From Prochlorococcus sp. AG-402-A04 (GTDB taxonomy: Bacteria > Cyanobacteriota > Cyanobacteriia > PCC-6307 > Cyanobiaceae): DNA of 60,830 bases. The DNA is taken from positions 1 to 60,830 of the forward strand of contig QCHG01000007.1 in assembly GCA_003278045.1 (NCBI GenBank), in the 5' to 3' direction. Below the pieces are notes generated by a model. That model was not told the DNA's origin. It ran no database searches and saw only the letters and a program-made list of their open reading frames with translations. This document shows, piece by piece, positions 41,778 through 52,307 of this stretch (positions are counted from its first letter, which is position 1; every line of letters starts with the position of its first letter). A program made the translations under genes and the position numbers.

Positions 41778-42030
41778 CTATATTAACTCTTTTTCTATTT
41801 CTTAAATTTCTTTTAATACTTTCGAAACTTACAGTTCCTTCTTTGAGTGCAAAAAGGGTGTCGTCTTTGCCTTTACCAACATTGTTTCCTGGCAGAAATG
41901 ATGTACCTCTTTGGCGAATTAAAATTGATCCAGCAGTTACTTTTTCTCCACCATAAGCTTTTACGCCCAGTCTTTTGGAATTTGAATCTCGGCCGTTTCT
42001 TGTAGAACCTGTTCCTTTTTTATGTGCCAT
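41770..42030 (-). CDS. rpmA: 50S ribosomal protein L27
   Basis: 86 aa: [43 protein letters not shown] and the rest of the L27 core. The N-terminus near the peptidyl transferase centre is intact and needs no N-terminal cleavage. It follows rplU with a 9-bp gap, the usual rplU-rpmA pair. Confidence 0.97.
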   Translation of the reverse strand: MAHKKGTGSTRNGRDSNSKRLGVKAYGGEKVTAGSILIRQRGTSFLPGNNVGKGKDDTLFALKEGTVSFESIKRNLRNRKRVNIVI

Positions 42031-42039
42031 TAGAAATGT

Positions 42040-42480
42040 TTAATTTGTGGATTTTTCGGATTTTGGTTTAGTTTCCTTCTTAACAGTTTCTTTTTTTGAA
42101 GAAGACTTAGGAGTGCTTTTACCTATTGAAATAGATTTTACCATAACTCTTGTAAGTTCTTGCCTATGTCCCATTTTTCTTCTTGTCTTTTTTTTCGGAC
42201 GCATTTTGTACACAAGAATCTTCTTATCTCTTCTATGTGAGACTACTTCTAATTCAATTTTTGCATCCTTAACGTATGGTTTACCAACAGTGATAGAGTC
42301 TTTGTCTTTTAAAAGTAAAACTTTTTCTACTGTTATCTTATCTTTCTCTTTTGCATTTAACCTGTCTATATCATAGTATCTGTTTACTTCGAAAAAAAAT
42401 TGTTGACCAGAAGTTTCAGCTATGGCGTACAACTCATTGCTTTTTGAAGAATTGTTTGAGGGGTTTTTAGAATTTGTCAT
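42040..42480 (-). CDS. rplU: 50S ribosomal protein L21
   Basis: 146 aa. The L21 core (about residues 15-120) has YAIAETSGQQFFFEVNRYYD and MRPKKKTRRKMGHRQ, then LTRVMV. An unusual N-terminal stretch (Ser/Asn-rich) and a basic C-terminal tail (KSTPKSSSKKETVKKETK) add about 40 residues to the typical length. First gene of the rplU-rpmA operon, divergent from kaiB. Confidence 0.96.
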   Translation of the reverse strand: MTNSKNPSNNSSKSNELYAIAETSGQQFFFEVNRYYDIDRLNAKEKDKITVEKVLLLKDKDSITVGKPYVKDAKIELEVVSHRRDKKILVYKMRPKKKTRRKMGHRQELTRVMVKSISIGKSTPKSSSKKETVKKETKPKSEKSTN

Positions 42481-42623
42481 ATCTTAAAGACGCCATCAGG
42501 CTCAAATTTATAATTTGATTTAGCCAAATAAGCGGTCGTAATAGTTTGTTTATTTTCTTATTTTGTAGTGTAATAAGTCAAGGGTTGTTTTAAATCTTTT
42601 ATATCTATTCAGGAACTATAACA

Positions 42624-42941
42624 ATGGCAGTAAGAAAAACATACATATTAAAACTATATGTTGCTGGAAACACTCCAAATTCAATGAGAGCTTTGAATAC
42701 TTTAAGAGAAATATTAGAAAATGAATTCAAAGGAGTTTATGCGTTGAAGGTTATTGATGTACTCAAGCAACCACAACTTGCAGAAGAAGATAAGATTTTA
42801 GCCACCCCAACCTTAGCTAAAATTTTACCGCCACCAGTGAGAAAAATAATAGGAGATCTCTCAGATAGAGAGAAAGTTTTAATTGGTTTAGATCTACTTT
42901 TTGATGAATTAACTGAAACTGAATATAGTGGTGATAAATAA
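42624..42941 (+). CDS. kaiB: Circadian clock protein KaiB
   Basis: 105 aa. Thioredoxin-like fold-switching clock protein: [60 protein letters not shown]. Binds phosphorylated KaiC. There is no kaiA between rplU and kaiB, the known Prochlorococcus arrangement with a reset-type (hourglass) oscillator rather than a free-running one. kaiC follows 74 bp downstream. Confidence 0.97.
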   Translation: MAVRKTYILKLYVAGNTPNSMRALNTLREILENEFKGVYALKVIDVLKQPQLAEEDKILATPTLAKILPPPVRKIIGDLSDREKVLIGLDLLFDELTETEYSGDK

Positions 42942-43015
42942 TATTTTTAAAACTTTTGTAATTTAAAGTTAAATTCAAAAGATTTATTTTACTTTTTTTT
43001 AATTAGTACAAAACT

Positions 43016-44545
43016 ATGAATGATAAGAAATTTGGCAAATCAAATAAAATGCAAGTACAAAAATTACCAACTGGAATAGAAGGCTTTGATGATGTTTGTA
43101 GGGGTGGGCTGCCTGTATCACGAAGTACACTCGTTAGTGGCACCTCAGGGACTGGTAAAACTGTTTTTTCACTGCAATATTTACACCATGGAATTTGTAA
43201 TTTTGATGAGCCTGGAATCTTTGTAACATTTGAGGAGTCACCCTTAGATATTATTAGAAATGCCGCCAGTTTTGGTTGGGATTTGCAAGAATTAATTGAT
43301 CAAAATAAACTTTTTATTTTAGATGCTTCTCCTGACCCTGATGGTCAGGATGTCGCTGGTAACTTTGATTTGTCTGGTCTTATTGAGAGAATTAGTTATG
43401 CAATTAGAAAATATAAAGCTAAAAGAGTTGCAATAGATTCAATAACTGCCGTCTTTCAACAGTATGATGCTATTTATGTTGTTAGACGGGAAATATTTAG
43501 ACTCATAGCAAGATTAAAAGAGATAGGTGTAACGACAGTTATGACTACAGAAAGGGTTGATGATTATGGACCAATTGCTAGATATGGAGTAGAAGAATTT
43601 GTATCTGATAATGTTGTCTTATTAAGAAATGTTCTTGAGTCAGAGAAGAGAAGAAGAACTTTAGAAGTTTTGAAGTTAAGAGGTACTGTACATATGAAAG
43701 GTGAATATCCATTTACTATGGGGATGGATGGAATTAGTGTGTTTGCCCTAGGAGCAATGAGATTAACCCAGAGATCCTCAAATATTAGGATTAGCTCTGG
43801 AGTTAAAGATCTTGATGATATGTGTGGTGGTGGATATTTTCAAGATTCCATCATTCTCGCTACTGGAGCTACTGGTACAGGCAAAACAATGCTTGTATCA
43901 AAATTTGTTGAAGATGCTTACAACAATAATGAAAGAGCAATACTTTTTGCATATGAAGAATCTAGGGCTCAATTGCTTAGGAATGCGACTAGCTGGGGAA
44001 TAGATTTTGAAAAGATGGAAAGTGATGGTTTATTGAAAATTATTTGTGCATATCCTGAATCAACTGGTTTAGAAGATCACTTACAAATTATAAAAACGCA
44101 AATTAATCAATTTAAACCAAAAAGAATGGCAATTGATTCTCTCTCTGCATTAGCCAGAGGAGTAAGTTTGAATGCATTTAGACAATTTGTAATTGCTGTT
44201 ACTGGTTATACAAAACAAGAGGAAATAGCAGGCTTTTTTACTAATACTGCAGAAGAATTTATGGGTAGTCACTCTATAACTGATTCTCATATCTCAACAA
44301 TTACAGATACCATATTGTTGCTTCAATATGTAGAAATAAAAGGTGAGATGGCAAGAGCTTTAAATGTCTTTAAAATGCGTGGATCATGGCATGATAAACG
44401 AATAAGAGAATTTATCATTACAAATAGTGGCCCTGAAATAAAGGATTCTTTTTCTAACTTTGAACAAATATTTAGTGGTGCACCTCACAGAGTCGTGCCT
44501 GATCAAAGTGTTCAAAATGTTTTTAAAGGATTAGATAATAATTAG
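43016..44545 (+). CDS. kaiC: Circadian clock protein KaiC
   Basis: 509 aa, tandem RecA-like ATPase domains. Walker A motifs GTSGTGKT (42-49) and GATGTGKT (284-291); catalytic Glu pairs at TFEES (71-75) and YEES (313-316); the autophosphorylation pair S427-T428 in DSHISTITD, equivalent to S431/T432 of Synechococcus elongatus, is kept. The C-terminal A-loop/tail region where KaiA would act (after about 495) is still present. Its stop overlaps nblS by 4 bp. Confidence 0.97.
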   Translation: MNDKKFGKSNKMQVQKLPTGIEGFDDVCRGGLPVSRSTLVSGTSGTGKTVFSLQYLHHGICNFDEPGIFVTFEESPLDIIRNAASFGWDLQELIDQNKLFILDASPDPDGQDVAGNFDLSGLIERISYAIRKYKAKRVAIDSITAVFQQYDAIYVVRREIFRLIARLKEIGVTTVMTTERVDDYGPIARYGVEEFVSDNVVLLRNVLESEKRRRTLEVLKLRGTVHMKGEYPFTMGMDGISVFALGAMRLTQRSSNIRISSGVKDLDDMCGGGYFQDSIILATGATGTGKTMLVSKFVEDAYNNNERAILFAYEESRAQLLRNATSWGIDFEKMESDGLLKIICAYPESTGLEDHLQIIKTQINQFKPKRMAIDSLSALARGVSLNAFRQFVIAVTGYTKQEEIAGFFTNTAEEFMGSHSITDSHISTITDTILLLQYVEIKGEMARALNVFKMRGSWHDKRIREFIITNSGPEIKDSFSNFEQIFSGAPHRVVPDQSVQNVFKGLDNN

Positions 44546-46608
44546 GTAATTTCTTTAATTTCAGAATCTGAAAAAGAATTGGAATTATTAATAGCTTTTG
44601 TCAATAGTTCATCTTTATCAGATTGAGCTAAGGCTAAATCAAACCAGAAAGTTGTTCCTACTCCTAATTCACTAGCCATGCGAATTTCCCCACCGTGTTT
44701 TTCTATTATTCCCCGAACTATAGATAAACCTAAACCGGTACCTTGCTCAGTATGAACAGAATTCTCTACTCTATAAAAACGATCAAATATCTTTTCTTGA
44801 TCAGCCTGTGATATTCCTGAGCCAGTATCAGTAATCTCAATTCTTACTTTTGGTAGTGGTGAAACTAATTCACATTGAGGGGCTGCATCATTTGTAATAC
44901 TTGGAGGGAAAGCTGGACAGGAATCTGGCCAAGTATAAGCTCTTATAATAAGGGAGCTGTTTTTTGGACTAAATTTCAATCCATTACCCAGCAAATTATC
45001 AAAAACCTGTAAAAGTAAATCAAAATTTCCAAGAATTGGAGGAATAGTCTCCTCTATATCATGAGCTAATGAAACATTTTTTTCTGTAGCATTAAGTCTA
45101 TAATTTCTAAGAGTCTGTTCTATTGCTGGTTTAATGTCCATTTGCTCTAGTTGAACAATTTTCCCAGACTCCAATCTAGATAAATCTAATACATCATTCA
45201 CAAGTCTCGTTAACCTATCAGTCTCTGAATTGGCAATTCCTAAAAATTCTATTTGTTCTTCATCAGAAAGCTGATCTTTTAAATCGTGTAAGGTCTCTAC
45301 ATAACTTTTGATATTGAAAAGTGGTGTTCTTAATTCGTGCGAAACATTACTAATAAATCTATTTTGTGCCGCGTTCAATTCAACTTCTCTCGTCAAGTCT
45401 TGGATAGTTACAGCAATTCCTTTTAATTCAACTTTATTTGTATCTAAAACTGATTGCAAGACAATCCTTAAGGTTCTTGCTGGCTCTCCTAAACTGAACC
45501 TTAAATCGTCCTTCTCCTTTTCCCTGTTTAAAATGGATTCTATGTTCGTATGTAAGTCGTTAGATAAAATTTCAGGGATTTCATTTAAAAAATATTTACC
45601 CTCTAGGAATCTTCCTTCCCAACGAAATAGTCTCTTAGCTGTTGGATTGGTAAGTACTATCTTGCCTTGTGAGTCCAACAATATAGCTCCATCAGCCATT
45701 GTAGCTATAAGGGATTGTTGCTTGATCTGTGCCGCTTTTAATTCTTCTATATTTGCCTCGTCATAATTTTCTAGCTGTGTGGCCATTCGGTTAAATCCAT
45801 TTAAGAGTTCTCCTAGATCGCCCGTCATAGGCAAAGAAATTCTCGATTTAAAATTTCCTCTTGAAATTTCTCTAACACCTCTTACTAATTCTCTGACGGG
45901 TCTTGTAATAGTTAGTGCATTAAATACAGCTCCAAGTATTACTAAAACCCAAATGGAAATAAAAACTGCAATGGTTACCTCTCTGGTTAATGCAGCACTG
46001 GCTAGTGCTTTTTTATTGGGTGTGACTCCCAAAGCTAAAGTTCCAAGATATTTGCCTTTCCACAACATTGGCACAAATACATCTGTTACTTGACCTTGAG
46101 GTGTGGCATGCTGTCTTACTAATGGGAATTGCGGTCTTTTTTTTAGTTCAGAGGGTAGTTTTAATTTTCGCGTGAGCTGAAATTGACTGTCTGAGCTTGT
46201 GGGTGTCGCACTGATCGGTATCCCAAGTTGCACAACATCTTCAGCGTCTGTAAAGAATATATAACGGAGGTTTCGACTTGATCTCCAAAACTTTTCAGCT
46301 ACATTTGAAATTTCTTTTTTTTGGTTATTAGCGACTAATTCTGTAACATTCCCAGATAACAATAAGCCAAGATCTCGAGCATATCTAGTATCATTCATTC
46401 CTGCATCTCTTTGGATACTATTTAACGCAAAAAAAGTTATTCCTGTCATTAGGAGGCTTACGACGAGAGTTGCTATAGCTAACAACTTTGTTCTTAAACT
46501 GAATCCACTCCACCAAGCAATGAGTCCATTAATCCAATAGTTACTATTAATATCTTCATTTTCAGTGATATTATATTTTCTGTTTTCTCGATTATTGGTA
46601 TCTACCAT
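44542..46608 (-). CDS. nblS: NblS/Hik33-type sensor histidine kinase
   Basis: 688 aa. Transmembrane helix at about 42-62, an extracytoplasmic sensor loop (about 63-208), a second helix at 211-231, HAMP (234-284), PAS (about 296-405), HisKA with phospho-acceptor H424 in FISNVSHELRTPL, and HATPase_c with N box (DNLLGNGLKFSP) and DTGSGIS. This matches NblS/DspA/Hik33, which responds to high light and nutrient stress and signals through RpaB. An HLR1 site for RpaB precedes the hli gene at 8617. Gene symbol rests on family architecture. Confidence 0.9.
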   Translation of the reverse strand: MVDTNNRENRKYNITENEDINSNYWINGLIAWWSGFSLRTKLLAIATLVVSLLMTGITFFALNSIQRDAGMNDTRYARDLGLLLSGNVTELVANNQKKEISNVAEKFWRSSRNLRYIFFTDAEDVVQLGIPISATPTSSDSQFQLTRKLKLPSELKKRPQFPLVRQHATPQGQVTDVFVPMLWKGKYLGTLALGVTPNKKALASAALTREVTIAVFISIWVLVILGAVFNALTITRPVRELVRGVREISRGNFKSRISLPMTGDLGELLNGFNRMATQLENYDEANIEELKAAQIKQQSLIATMADGAILLDSQGKIVLTNPTAKRLFRWEGRFLEGKYFLNEIPEILSNDLHTNIESILNREKEKDDLRFSLGEPARTLRIVLQSVLDTNKVELKGIAVTIQDLTREVELNAAQNRFISNVSHELRTPLFNIKSYVETLHDLKDQLSDEEQIEFLGIANSETDRLTRLVNDVLDLSRLESGKIVQLEQMDIKPAIEQTLRNYRLNATEKNVSLAHDIEETIPPILGNFDLLLQVFDNLLGNGLKFSPKNSSLIIRAYTWPDSCPAFPPSITNDAAPQCELVSPLPKVRIEITDTGSGISQADQEKIFDRFYRVENSVHTEQGTGLGLSIVRGIIEKHGGEIRMASELGVGTTFWFDLALAQSDKDELLTKAINNSNSFSDSEIKEIT

Positions 46609-46612
46609 AAGC

Positions 46613-47944
46613 TTAATTCTCCTTAGAAAATTTTTTTCTGACTTGATAACCTATGTCATTTCTGAAGTAAATACCCTCAAAATGAATTTTTTTTAAATTT
46701 TTATATGCTTTTTCAAAAACCTTATCGAAGTCTTTATCTTGGCAGACAATACTTAAGACTCTTCCTCCATTAGTTAATAATTTCCCATCTTCGCTTAAAG
46801 TAGTTCCTGAGTCGAAGATTTGACAATCATTTGTGTCAATCTTATCTATATTTATTTGGAAGCCAGTTTTATATTCGTGAGGATAACCTTTAGAGGTGGC
46901 TATTACACAACCACTAACTTTGTCAGAAGTATTAATTATTTCATCACCAATTAATTTTCCCATTGAGCATTTTTCTAAAAGGAATACAAAATTTTGATCC
47001 ATCAGGGGCATTATTGTTTGACATTCTGGATCACCAAATCTGCAATTATATTCTATAACTTTGGGCCCAGATTCTGTGATCATTAATCCAAAGTAAATTA
47101 CACCCCTGTAGTCAATATTTCTTTTATTTAGTTCACTTATGGTTGGTTCAATTATCTCTTTGATAATTCTATTAAGGTAATCTTCTGTTAATAATGGGGC
47201 AGGAGAATAAGCCCCCATACCTCCTGTATTTGGCCCTTTATCTTGCTCATTAAGTCGTTTGTGATCTTGGGCGGTTGGTAGTAATGTGTATCTCTCCCCA
47301 TCGCATAAAGCAAAAACTGAAACTTCTGGGCCTTGAATTTTTTCTTCTAGAACAACTACTTTCCCAGAGTTGCCAAATCTACCATTAAAAATCGACTCTG
47401 CTGCTTTGAAGCATTCATCTTTTGAATTAGGAATAAAAACACCTTTACCTGAAGCTAGACCATCAGCTTTTACTACCAGTGGAATTGATGCTGCATTGAT
47501 GATTTTTTTTGCTTCTTCAACAGAATTTACTTTCCAAAAGTTTGCAGTTGGAATATTTGCGTCTTGCATAAATTTCTTTGCCCAAGATTTGCTAAATTCT
47601 AGTTTTGCTCCATCTTGATTAGGACCAAACACTTTAAAATCTTTCTCTCTAAGAAAATCAGCTAATCCATTTGCCAGAGGAATTTCTGGTCCAATAACGA
47701 CTAAATCTATCTTAAAAAAATCAAGCTTTTCGACTAGTTCATTTTTATTGTTTATATCAATTTTTATTCTTTCACATTTATTTATTCTTTCTGAACCAGC
47801 GTTACCAGGCATTAAATAAACTTTTTTAACTAATTCATTTTTTTGAATAGCCCAAGCCAAAGAGTTTTCTCTCCCGCCATTTCCAATTATTAAAATATTT
47901 TCTAATCTAGTAAAGTTTTTAGAACTTGGTGAATCAATTCTCAT
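46613..47944 (-). CDS. purD: Phosphoribosylamine--glycine ligase
   Basis: 443 aa ATP-grasp enzyme. ILIIGNGGRENSLAWAIQKN at the start, VVKADGLASGKGVFI, GPEVSVFALCDG, and VIEYNCRFGDPECQ. Step 2 of purine synthesis: GAR from phosphoribosylamine and glycine. Divergent from purC with 133 bp between, so the pair may share regulation. It lies 4 bp upstream of nblS on the same strand. Confidence 0.97.
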   Translation of the reverse strand: MRIDSPSSKNFTRLENILIIGNGGRENSLAWAIQKNELVKKVYLMPGNAGSERINKCERIKIDINNKNELVEKLDFFKIDLVVIGPEIPLANGLADFLREKDFKVFGPNQDGAKLEFSKSWAKKFMQDANIPTANFWKVNSVEEAKKIINAASIPLVVKADGLASGKGVFIPNSKDECFKAAESIFNGRFGNSGKVVVLEEKIQGPEVSVFALCDGERYTLLPTAQDHKRLNEQDKGPNTGGMGAYSPAPLLTEDYLNRIIKEIIEPTISELNKRNIDYRGVIYFGLMITESGPKVIEYNCRFGDPECQTIMPLMDQNFVFLLEKCSMGKLIGDEIINTSDKVSGCVIATSKGYPHEYKTGFQINIDKIDTNDCQIFDSGTTLSEDGKLLTNGGRVLSIVCQDKDFDKVFEKAYKNLKKIHFEGIYFRNDIGYQVRKKFSKEN

Positions 47945-48077
47945 ATAGTTGTTTTTTAAGGTTATGAGGTTTCGATGAATAATCAGTTAAAATGAAAATA
48001 AAACATTTGAAGTTGACCTCTAATAATTATGTTAATTATAAAAAGTACTTTATTAATAATAATGAGGTTTTAAGTTA

Positions 48078-48815
48078 ATGAATAAAAAACATGAGTTGAT
48101 TTATGAAGGCAAAGCAAAAAAAGTATTTACTCATGATGATTCAAATAAAGTAAAAATTGAATTTAAAGATGAAGCTACAGCGTTTAATGCATTGAAAAAA
48201 GAAAAATTTGAAGGTAAAGGCAAACTTAATTGCTTAATAAGTGCAAGAATTTTTGAGATTCTTATTAAGAAAAATATTCCAACTCATTTTATTGAACTTG
48301 AAAATGAGAATACAATGATTGCAAAAAAAATAAAAGTAATTCCATTAGAGATTGTTCTTAGAAATATTGCTTATGGTTCTTTGTGCAAACAAACCATTAT
48401 TAAACCTGGAACTTTTTTATCAAAACCATTAATTGATATTTATCTTAAAAATGATGAACTTAATGATCCCCTTCTTACAAAAGATAGAATTGAATTAATG
48501 AATATATTAAGCTCTTACGATTTAGAAATAATAATAAATTTAACCTTAAAAATTAATGAAATCTTGAAAAGTTTTTTCAAAAATATACAACTTCAACTTG
48601 TAGATTTTAAATTGGAATTTGGTTATGATTTTAGAAATAATATTATTTTAGGGGATGAAATAAGTCCTGATAATTGTAGATTGTGGGATCTAAATCAAAA
48701 AAATGATATGATAGTAAGCCTGGATAAAGATAGATTTAGAAATGATTTAGGTGGTTTAATTGAAGCTTACAGTGAAATCCACCGAAGAATAAACGATTTT
48801 CTTAAACCTAATTGA
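48078..48815 (+). CDS. purC: SAICAR synthase
   Basis: 245 aa. Phosphoribosylaminoimidazole-succinocarboxamide synthase, step 7 of purine synthesis. YEGKAKKVFTHDDSNKVKIE, FKDEATAFNALKKEKFEGKG, VVRNIAYGSL-type motif (VLRNIAYGSLCK) and LGDEISPDNCRLWDL are all present. ATG start. Confidence 0.97.
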   Translation: MNKKHELIYEGKAKKVFTHDDSNKVKIEFKDEATAFNALKKEKFEGKGKLNCLISARIFEILIKKNIPTHFIELENENTMIAKKIKVIPLEIVLRNIAYGSLCKQTIIKPGTFLSKPLIDIYLKNDELNDPLLTKDRIELMNILSSYDLEIIINLTLKINEILKSFFKNIQLQLVDFKLEFGYDFRNNIILGDEISPDNCRLWDLNQKNDMIVSLDKDRFRNDLGGLIEAYSEIHRRINDFLKPN

Positions 48816-48851
48816 ATAAATAATGACTTATTTATTTTAATCACAAGTACT

Positions 48852-50990
48852 ATGCAAAAACATTTTTTAAAATTTGGAAAGGTTTTTATAAATGTTGCCT
48901 GCTCTCCCTTGATTTTGATATCAAATAATTCAGAACTGGCTGCAAAGTATTTGCCAAATGACGTTGATCAATCAATAAAAACTTTAGAAATACCAAAAAC
49001 TAATAATGTTTTATTTCAAGGGATTGATATCAAAAAAGAGAAAAAATTTCTTCTCGCAGAAAATAATAATGATGTTAGTGAAGAAAGTGTTCTTATCTCA
49101 GAAATAATTATCGAAGGTTGGGAAAATCATCCTGAGGGTAGAAAACTTGAATTGGCTGCATATGATTCCATGAGCATAAAGCCTGGAAGTATAGTTGATA
49201 ATCGAATTTTAAATCAAGACCTTAATGCAATATATGCAAGTGGTTGGTTTTCAGGAGTTAAAATAAAGTCTCAAGATGGGCCACTAGGTGTAAGGCTAAT
49301 AGTAAATGTAGTGCCTAATCCAATCTTGAAGAAAGTTGAACTTAGACCAATAAACTCTATAGTCTCAAATGAATACGTAGATGATATTTTTAAAAATTAT
49401 TATGGGACAACTCTTAACTTAAGGGAATTTCAAAATAAGATAGAAATAATAAAAGAACGTTATGAAAAGGCGGGTTATTCTTTAGCTAGAATTAGTAGCC
49501 CAGATAGAATCTCTGAGAACGGAGTAGTAAGATTAAAAGTTACTGAGGGCATAATATCTGACGTAAAAATAAGATTCCCAAATTCTGATGGTGAATTTAT
49601 TATTGATGGAAAACCCAGAAAAGGGAAAACAAAAGACTGGGTTATTAAGAGAGAATTAAAAACACAACCTGGCACCATTTTTAATAGAAAAATTTTAGAA
49701 GCTGATATCGGTAGACTCTATGCCACATCATTATTTGATGATGTAAAGGTTTCTCTTGGCCAGGATATTTTAAATCCTGGTCAAGTCATAATTTTTTTAG
49801 ACTTGAGTGAGCAAAGAACAGGATCGTTAACAGGTGGACTTGGTTATAGCAATGGTTCAGGTATATTCGCATCAATTGGTTTGCAGGAAACAAATGCACT
49901 AGGAAGAGCGTGGTCTACAAACTTTAATCTAAATTTTGGAGAATATTCAACTACCTATAATTTTTCTTTATCTGATCCATGGATTAAAGGAGATAAACAT
50001 AAAACATCTTTTAGAACAAATATTTTTTTAAGTAGAGATTATCCACAAGAATTTAAAAGTGAAAATAATGGGAAATTATATGCAGTAGATGATCAAAGAC
50101 CATCTAGCTCTGATACTTTTTCGTCAATAGTTTTAGAAAAAACAGGAGGCGGGTTTTCTTTCTCAAGGCCATTAAATGGTGGAGATCCATTTAAGGTCGC
50201 TAAATGGAGAGTCCTTGCAGGAATGAATTTTAAGAAAGTAAAGATGATTGATGGTGATGGAAACAAAAAACCCTATGGTGATAGAACGCCAACCACAACC
50301 AGAAACAATATAAGCGATATTATTTGTATTGGATTTACTCCAAATGATGGTTCATGCCCTGAAGAAAATATATTAGTGAGTGTTATTGCAAGTACTTCTA
50401 GAAATAATTTAAATAATTCCATCAACCCAACTGCAGGAAATAAATTGAGCTTTGGTACCGAACAATTTGTTTCAATGGGGAAAAACTCTCCAACTTTTAA
50501 TAGAATGAAAGCTACATATTCATTTTTTATTCCAACAAAAATAATAAATTTAACTAAAGCATGTAAGTCTAGTAAATCTAATAGTGAAGAATGTCCTCAA
50601 GCTATTGGATTTCAACTTAAGGCGGGAACTACTATTGGAGAATTGCCTCCTTACGAAGCATTTTGTATGGGAGGAACATCATCTGTTAGAGGTTGGGGAT
50701 CTTGTGATTTAGCTGTAAGTAGAAGTTTTGTTGAGGGCACAGCAGAATATAGATTCCCTGTTTGGAGAATGATATCAGGAGCTTTATTCGTCGATGGAGG
50801 AACTGATCTAGGCTCTCAAAAGTCAGTTCCTGGAAAACCCGGTAAATTATTACAAAAATCAGGTTCTGGTTTTTCTCTTGGAGGGGGAGTTGGCGTTAAA
50901 ACACCAATAGGTCCATTAAGATTAGATGTCGCTAGCAAGGACCTAAGTGGAGATTGGAGATATACACTTGGAGTTGGATGGAAGTTTTAA
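48852..50990 (+). CDS. bamA: Outer-membrane assembly factor BamA/Omp85
   Basis: 712 aa. Signal-sequence-like N-terminus, then POTRA domains over about residues 80-310 (IIIEGWENHPEGRKLELAAY, GVKIKSQDGPLGVRLIVNVV) and a 16-strand barrel from about 330. The barrel has the Omp85 loop motif MGGTSSVRGWGSCDL and ends in the OMP signature YTLGVGWKF with a terminal Phe. Inserts beta-barrel proteins into the outer membrane. Immediately upstream of lpxC with no gap. Confidence 0.95.
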   Translation: MQKHFLKFGKVFINVACSPLILISNNSELAAKYLPNDVDQSIKTLEIPKTNNVLFQGIDIKKEKKFLLAENNNDVSEESVLISEIIIEGWENHPEGRKLELAAYDSMSIKPGSIVDNRILNQDLNAIYASGWFSGVKIKSQDGPLGVRLIVNVVPNPILKKVELRPINSIVSNEYVDDIFKNYYGTTLNLREFQNKIEIIKERYEKAGYSLARISSPDRISENGVVRLKVTEGIISDVKIRFPNSDGEFIIDGKPRKGKTKDWVIKRELKTQPGTIFNRKILEADIGRLYATSLFDDVKVSLGQDILNPGQVIIFLDLSEQRTGSLTGGLGYSNGSGIFASIGLQETNALGRAWSTNFNLNFGEYSTTYNFSLSDPWIKGDKHKTSFRTNIFLSRDYPQEFKSENNGKLYAVDDQRPSSSDTFSSIVLEKTGGGFSFSRPLNGGDPFKVAKWRVLAGMNFKKVKMIDGDGNKKPYGDRTPTTTRNNISDIICIGFTPNDGSCPEENILVSVIASTSRNNLNNSINPTAGNKLSFGTEQFVSMGKNSPTFNRMKATYSFFIPTKIINLTKACKSSKSNSEECPQAIGFQLKAGTTIGELPPYEAFCMGGTSSVRGWGSCDLAVSRSFVEGTAEYRFPVWRMISGALFVDGGTDLGSQKSVPGKPGKLLQKSGSGFSLGGGVGVKTPIGPLRLDVASKDLSGDWRYTLGVGWKF

Positions 50991-51827
50991 GTGTTTTCTT
51001 GGCCTGCTAATTATGATTCTTGTTATACCATAGCTGGAGTTATCTCCAGAGAGGGTATAGGCCTACATAGTGGAGAAAAAACAAGAGTTACAATTTCTTC
51101 CTATGAGAAAGAAGGATATTATGTCTCTTTTAGGGATAAACCTAATGAGATTTTTAAGTTAACTCAGGATTTAATTGGAAGTACGATGCTTTGTACGGCG
51201 GTTAAATTAGGGGGGAGAAATTTGTATACTATTGAACATTTATTATCTTCAATGGCAGGGTGTGGGTTAAGTTATATACATATTGAGGTTGATGGGAAAG
51301 AGATTCCTCTTTTAGATGGATCGGCAATCCAGTGGGTTAGAGATTTTGAAGAAGCAGGGATAAAAAAGGCACCTACACCAAATAATTTTTTTCGAGAGAT
51401 TAATAAATCAATAATCTTAAATAAAGAAGGTTCAGTAATAGCAGCAACCCCTTCTGACAAAACAACAATTATATCCACTATAAGTTTTGCCTATAAAGCA
51501 ATTGGAAATCAAACTTTTGTGATTGATTTAAATCCAAAAAGTTTTGTTGAAATGATTGCTCCTGCTAGAACATTTGGTTTTAAAGATCAATTTCAAGAGT
51601 TAAGTGAGCTTGGATTAATAAAAGGCGGAAGTTTGGAAAATGCCCTTGTTTGTGACGGTGATAAATGGGTAAATCCACCATTAAGATTTGATAATGAACC
51701 AATAAGACATAAAATTTTAGACCTGATTGGGGACTTGGCTTTGGTAGGGTTACCTAAGGCTCAAATTTTAGTTTATAAAGGATCACATTCTTTAAATGCT
51801 TTATTGGCCTCATCGCTAAAAAATTAA
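50991..51827 (+). CDS. lpxC: UDP-3-O-acyl-N-acetylglucosamine deacetylase
   Basis: 278 aa from a GTG directly after the bamA stop. Zinc ligands H83 (IEHLLSS), H240 and D244 ([10 protein letters not shown]); catalytic H266 (GSHSLNALL) region. Commits UDP-diacylglucosamine to lipid A synthesis. About 20 residues shorter than the E. coli protein at the C-terminus, as usual for cyanobacteria. Confidence 0.95.
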   Translation: MFSWPANYDSCYTIAGVISREGIGLHSGEKTRVTISSYEKEGYYVSFRDKPNEIFKLTQDLIGSTMLCTAVKLGGRNLYTIEHLLSSMAGCGLSYIHIEVDGKEIPLLDGSAIQWVRDFEEAGIKKAPTPNNFFREINKSIILNKEGSVIAATPSDKTTIISTISFAYKAIGNQTFVIDLNPKSFVEMIAPARTFGFKDQFQELSELGLIKGGSLENALVCDGDKWVNPPLRFDNEPIRHKILDLIGDLALVGLPKAQILVYKGSHSLNALLASSLKN

Positions 51828-51844
51828 CTTTATCTTTAATTGTT

Positions 51845-52303
51845 TTGGAAAAGAAATTATCCAGTGAAAATAATCAACTTTCCTCTGAGCACATACTAGG
51901 TTTGTTACCTCACAGATATCCTTTTGCTCTTGTGGATAAGGTAATAGAGCATATTCCTGGGGAAAGAGCTGTTGCAGTAAAAAATGTAACTATAAATGAG
52001 CCTCAATTTCAAGGACACTTTCCTGAGAGACCCTTGATGCCAGGTGTTCTTATTGTTGAATCAATGGCTCAAGTTGGTGGAATAATTGTGACTCAAATGC
52101 CCGATCTCCCAAAAGGCCTTTTCGTCTTTGCTGGAATCAATAATGTTAAATTCAGAAAACCAGTTGTGCCTGGAGATCAATTGATAATTTCTTGTGAGTT
52201 ATTGTCTATTAAAAGACAAAGATTTGGGAAAGTTAAAGGTGAGGCGCATGTTGATGGGAAGTTGGTTTGTGCTGGAGAGTTAATGTTCTCATTAGTTGAT
52301 TAG
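51845..52303 (+). CDS. fabZ: 3-hydroxyacyl-ACP dehydratase
   Basis: 152 aa from TTG. Hotdog fold with [17 protein letters not shown], active-site H58 in [14 protein letters not shown] and E72 in VESMAQVGG. Dehydrates 3-hydroxyacyl-ACP in fatty acid synthesis and balances flux with LpxA. Its stop is 4 bp before the lpxA ATG. Confidence 0.96.
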   Translation: MEKKLSSENNQLSSEHILGLLPHRYPFALVDKVIEHIPGERAVAVKNVTINEPQFQGHFPERPLMPGVLIVESMAQVGGIIVTQMPDLPKGLFVFAGINNVKFRKPVVPGDQLIISCELLSIKRQRFGKVKGEAHVDGKLVCAGELMFSLVD

Positions 52304-52307
52304 GGAT

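Noticed and set aside
42481..42623. Possible kaiA remnant between rplU and kaiB
   Set aside because: 143 bp with no frame resembling KaiA; it is an ordinary divergent promoter region.
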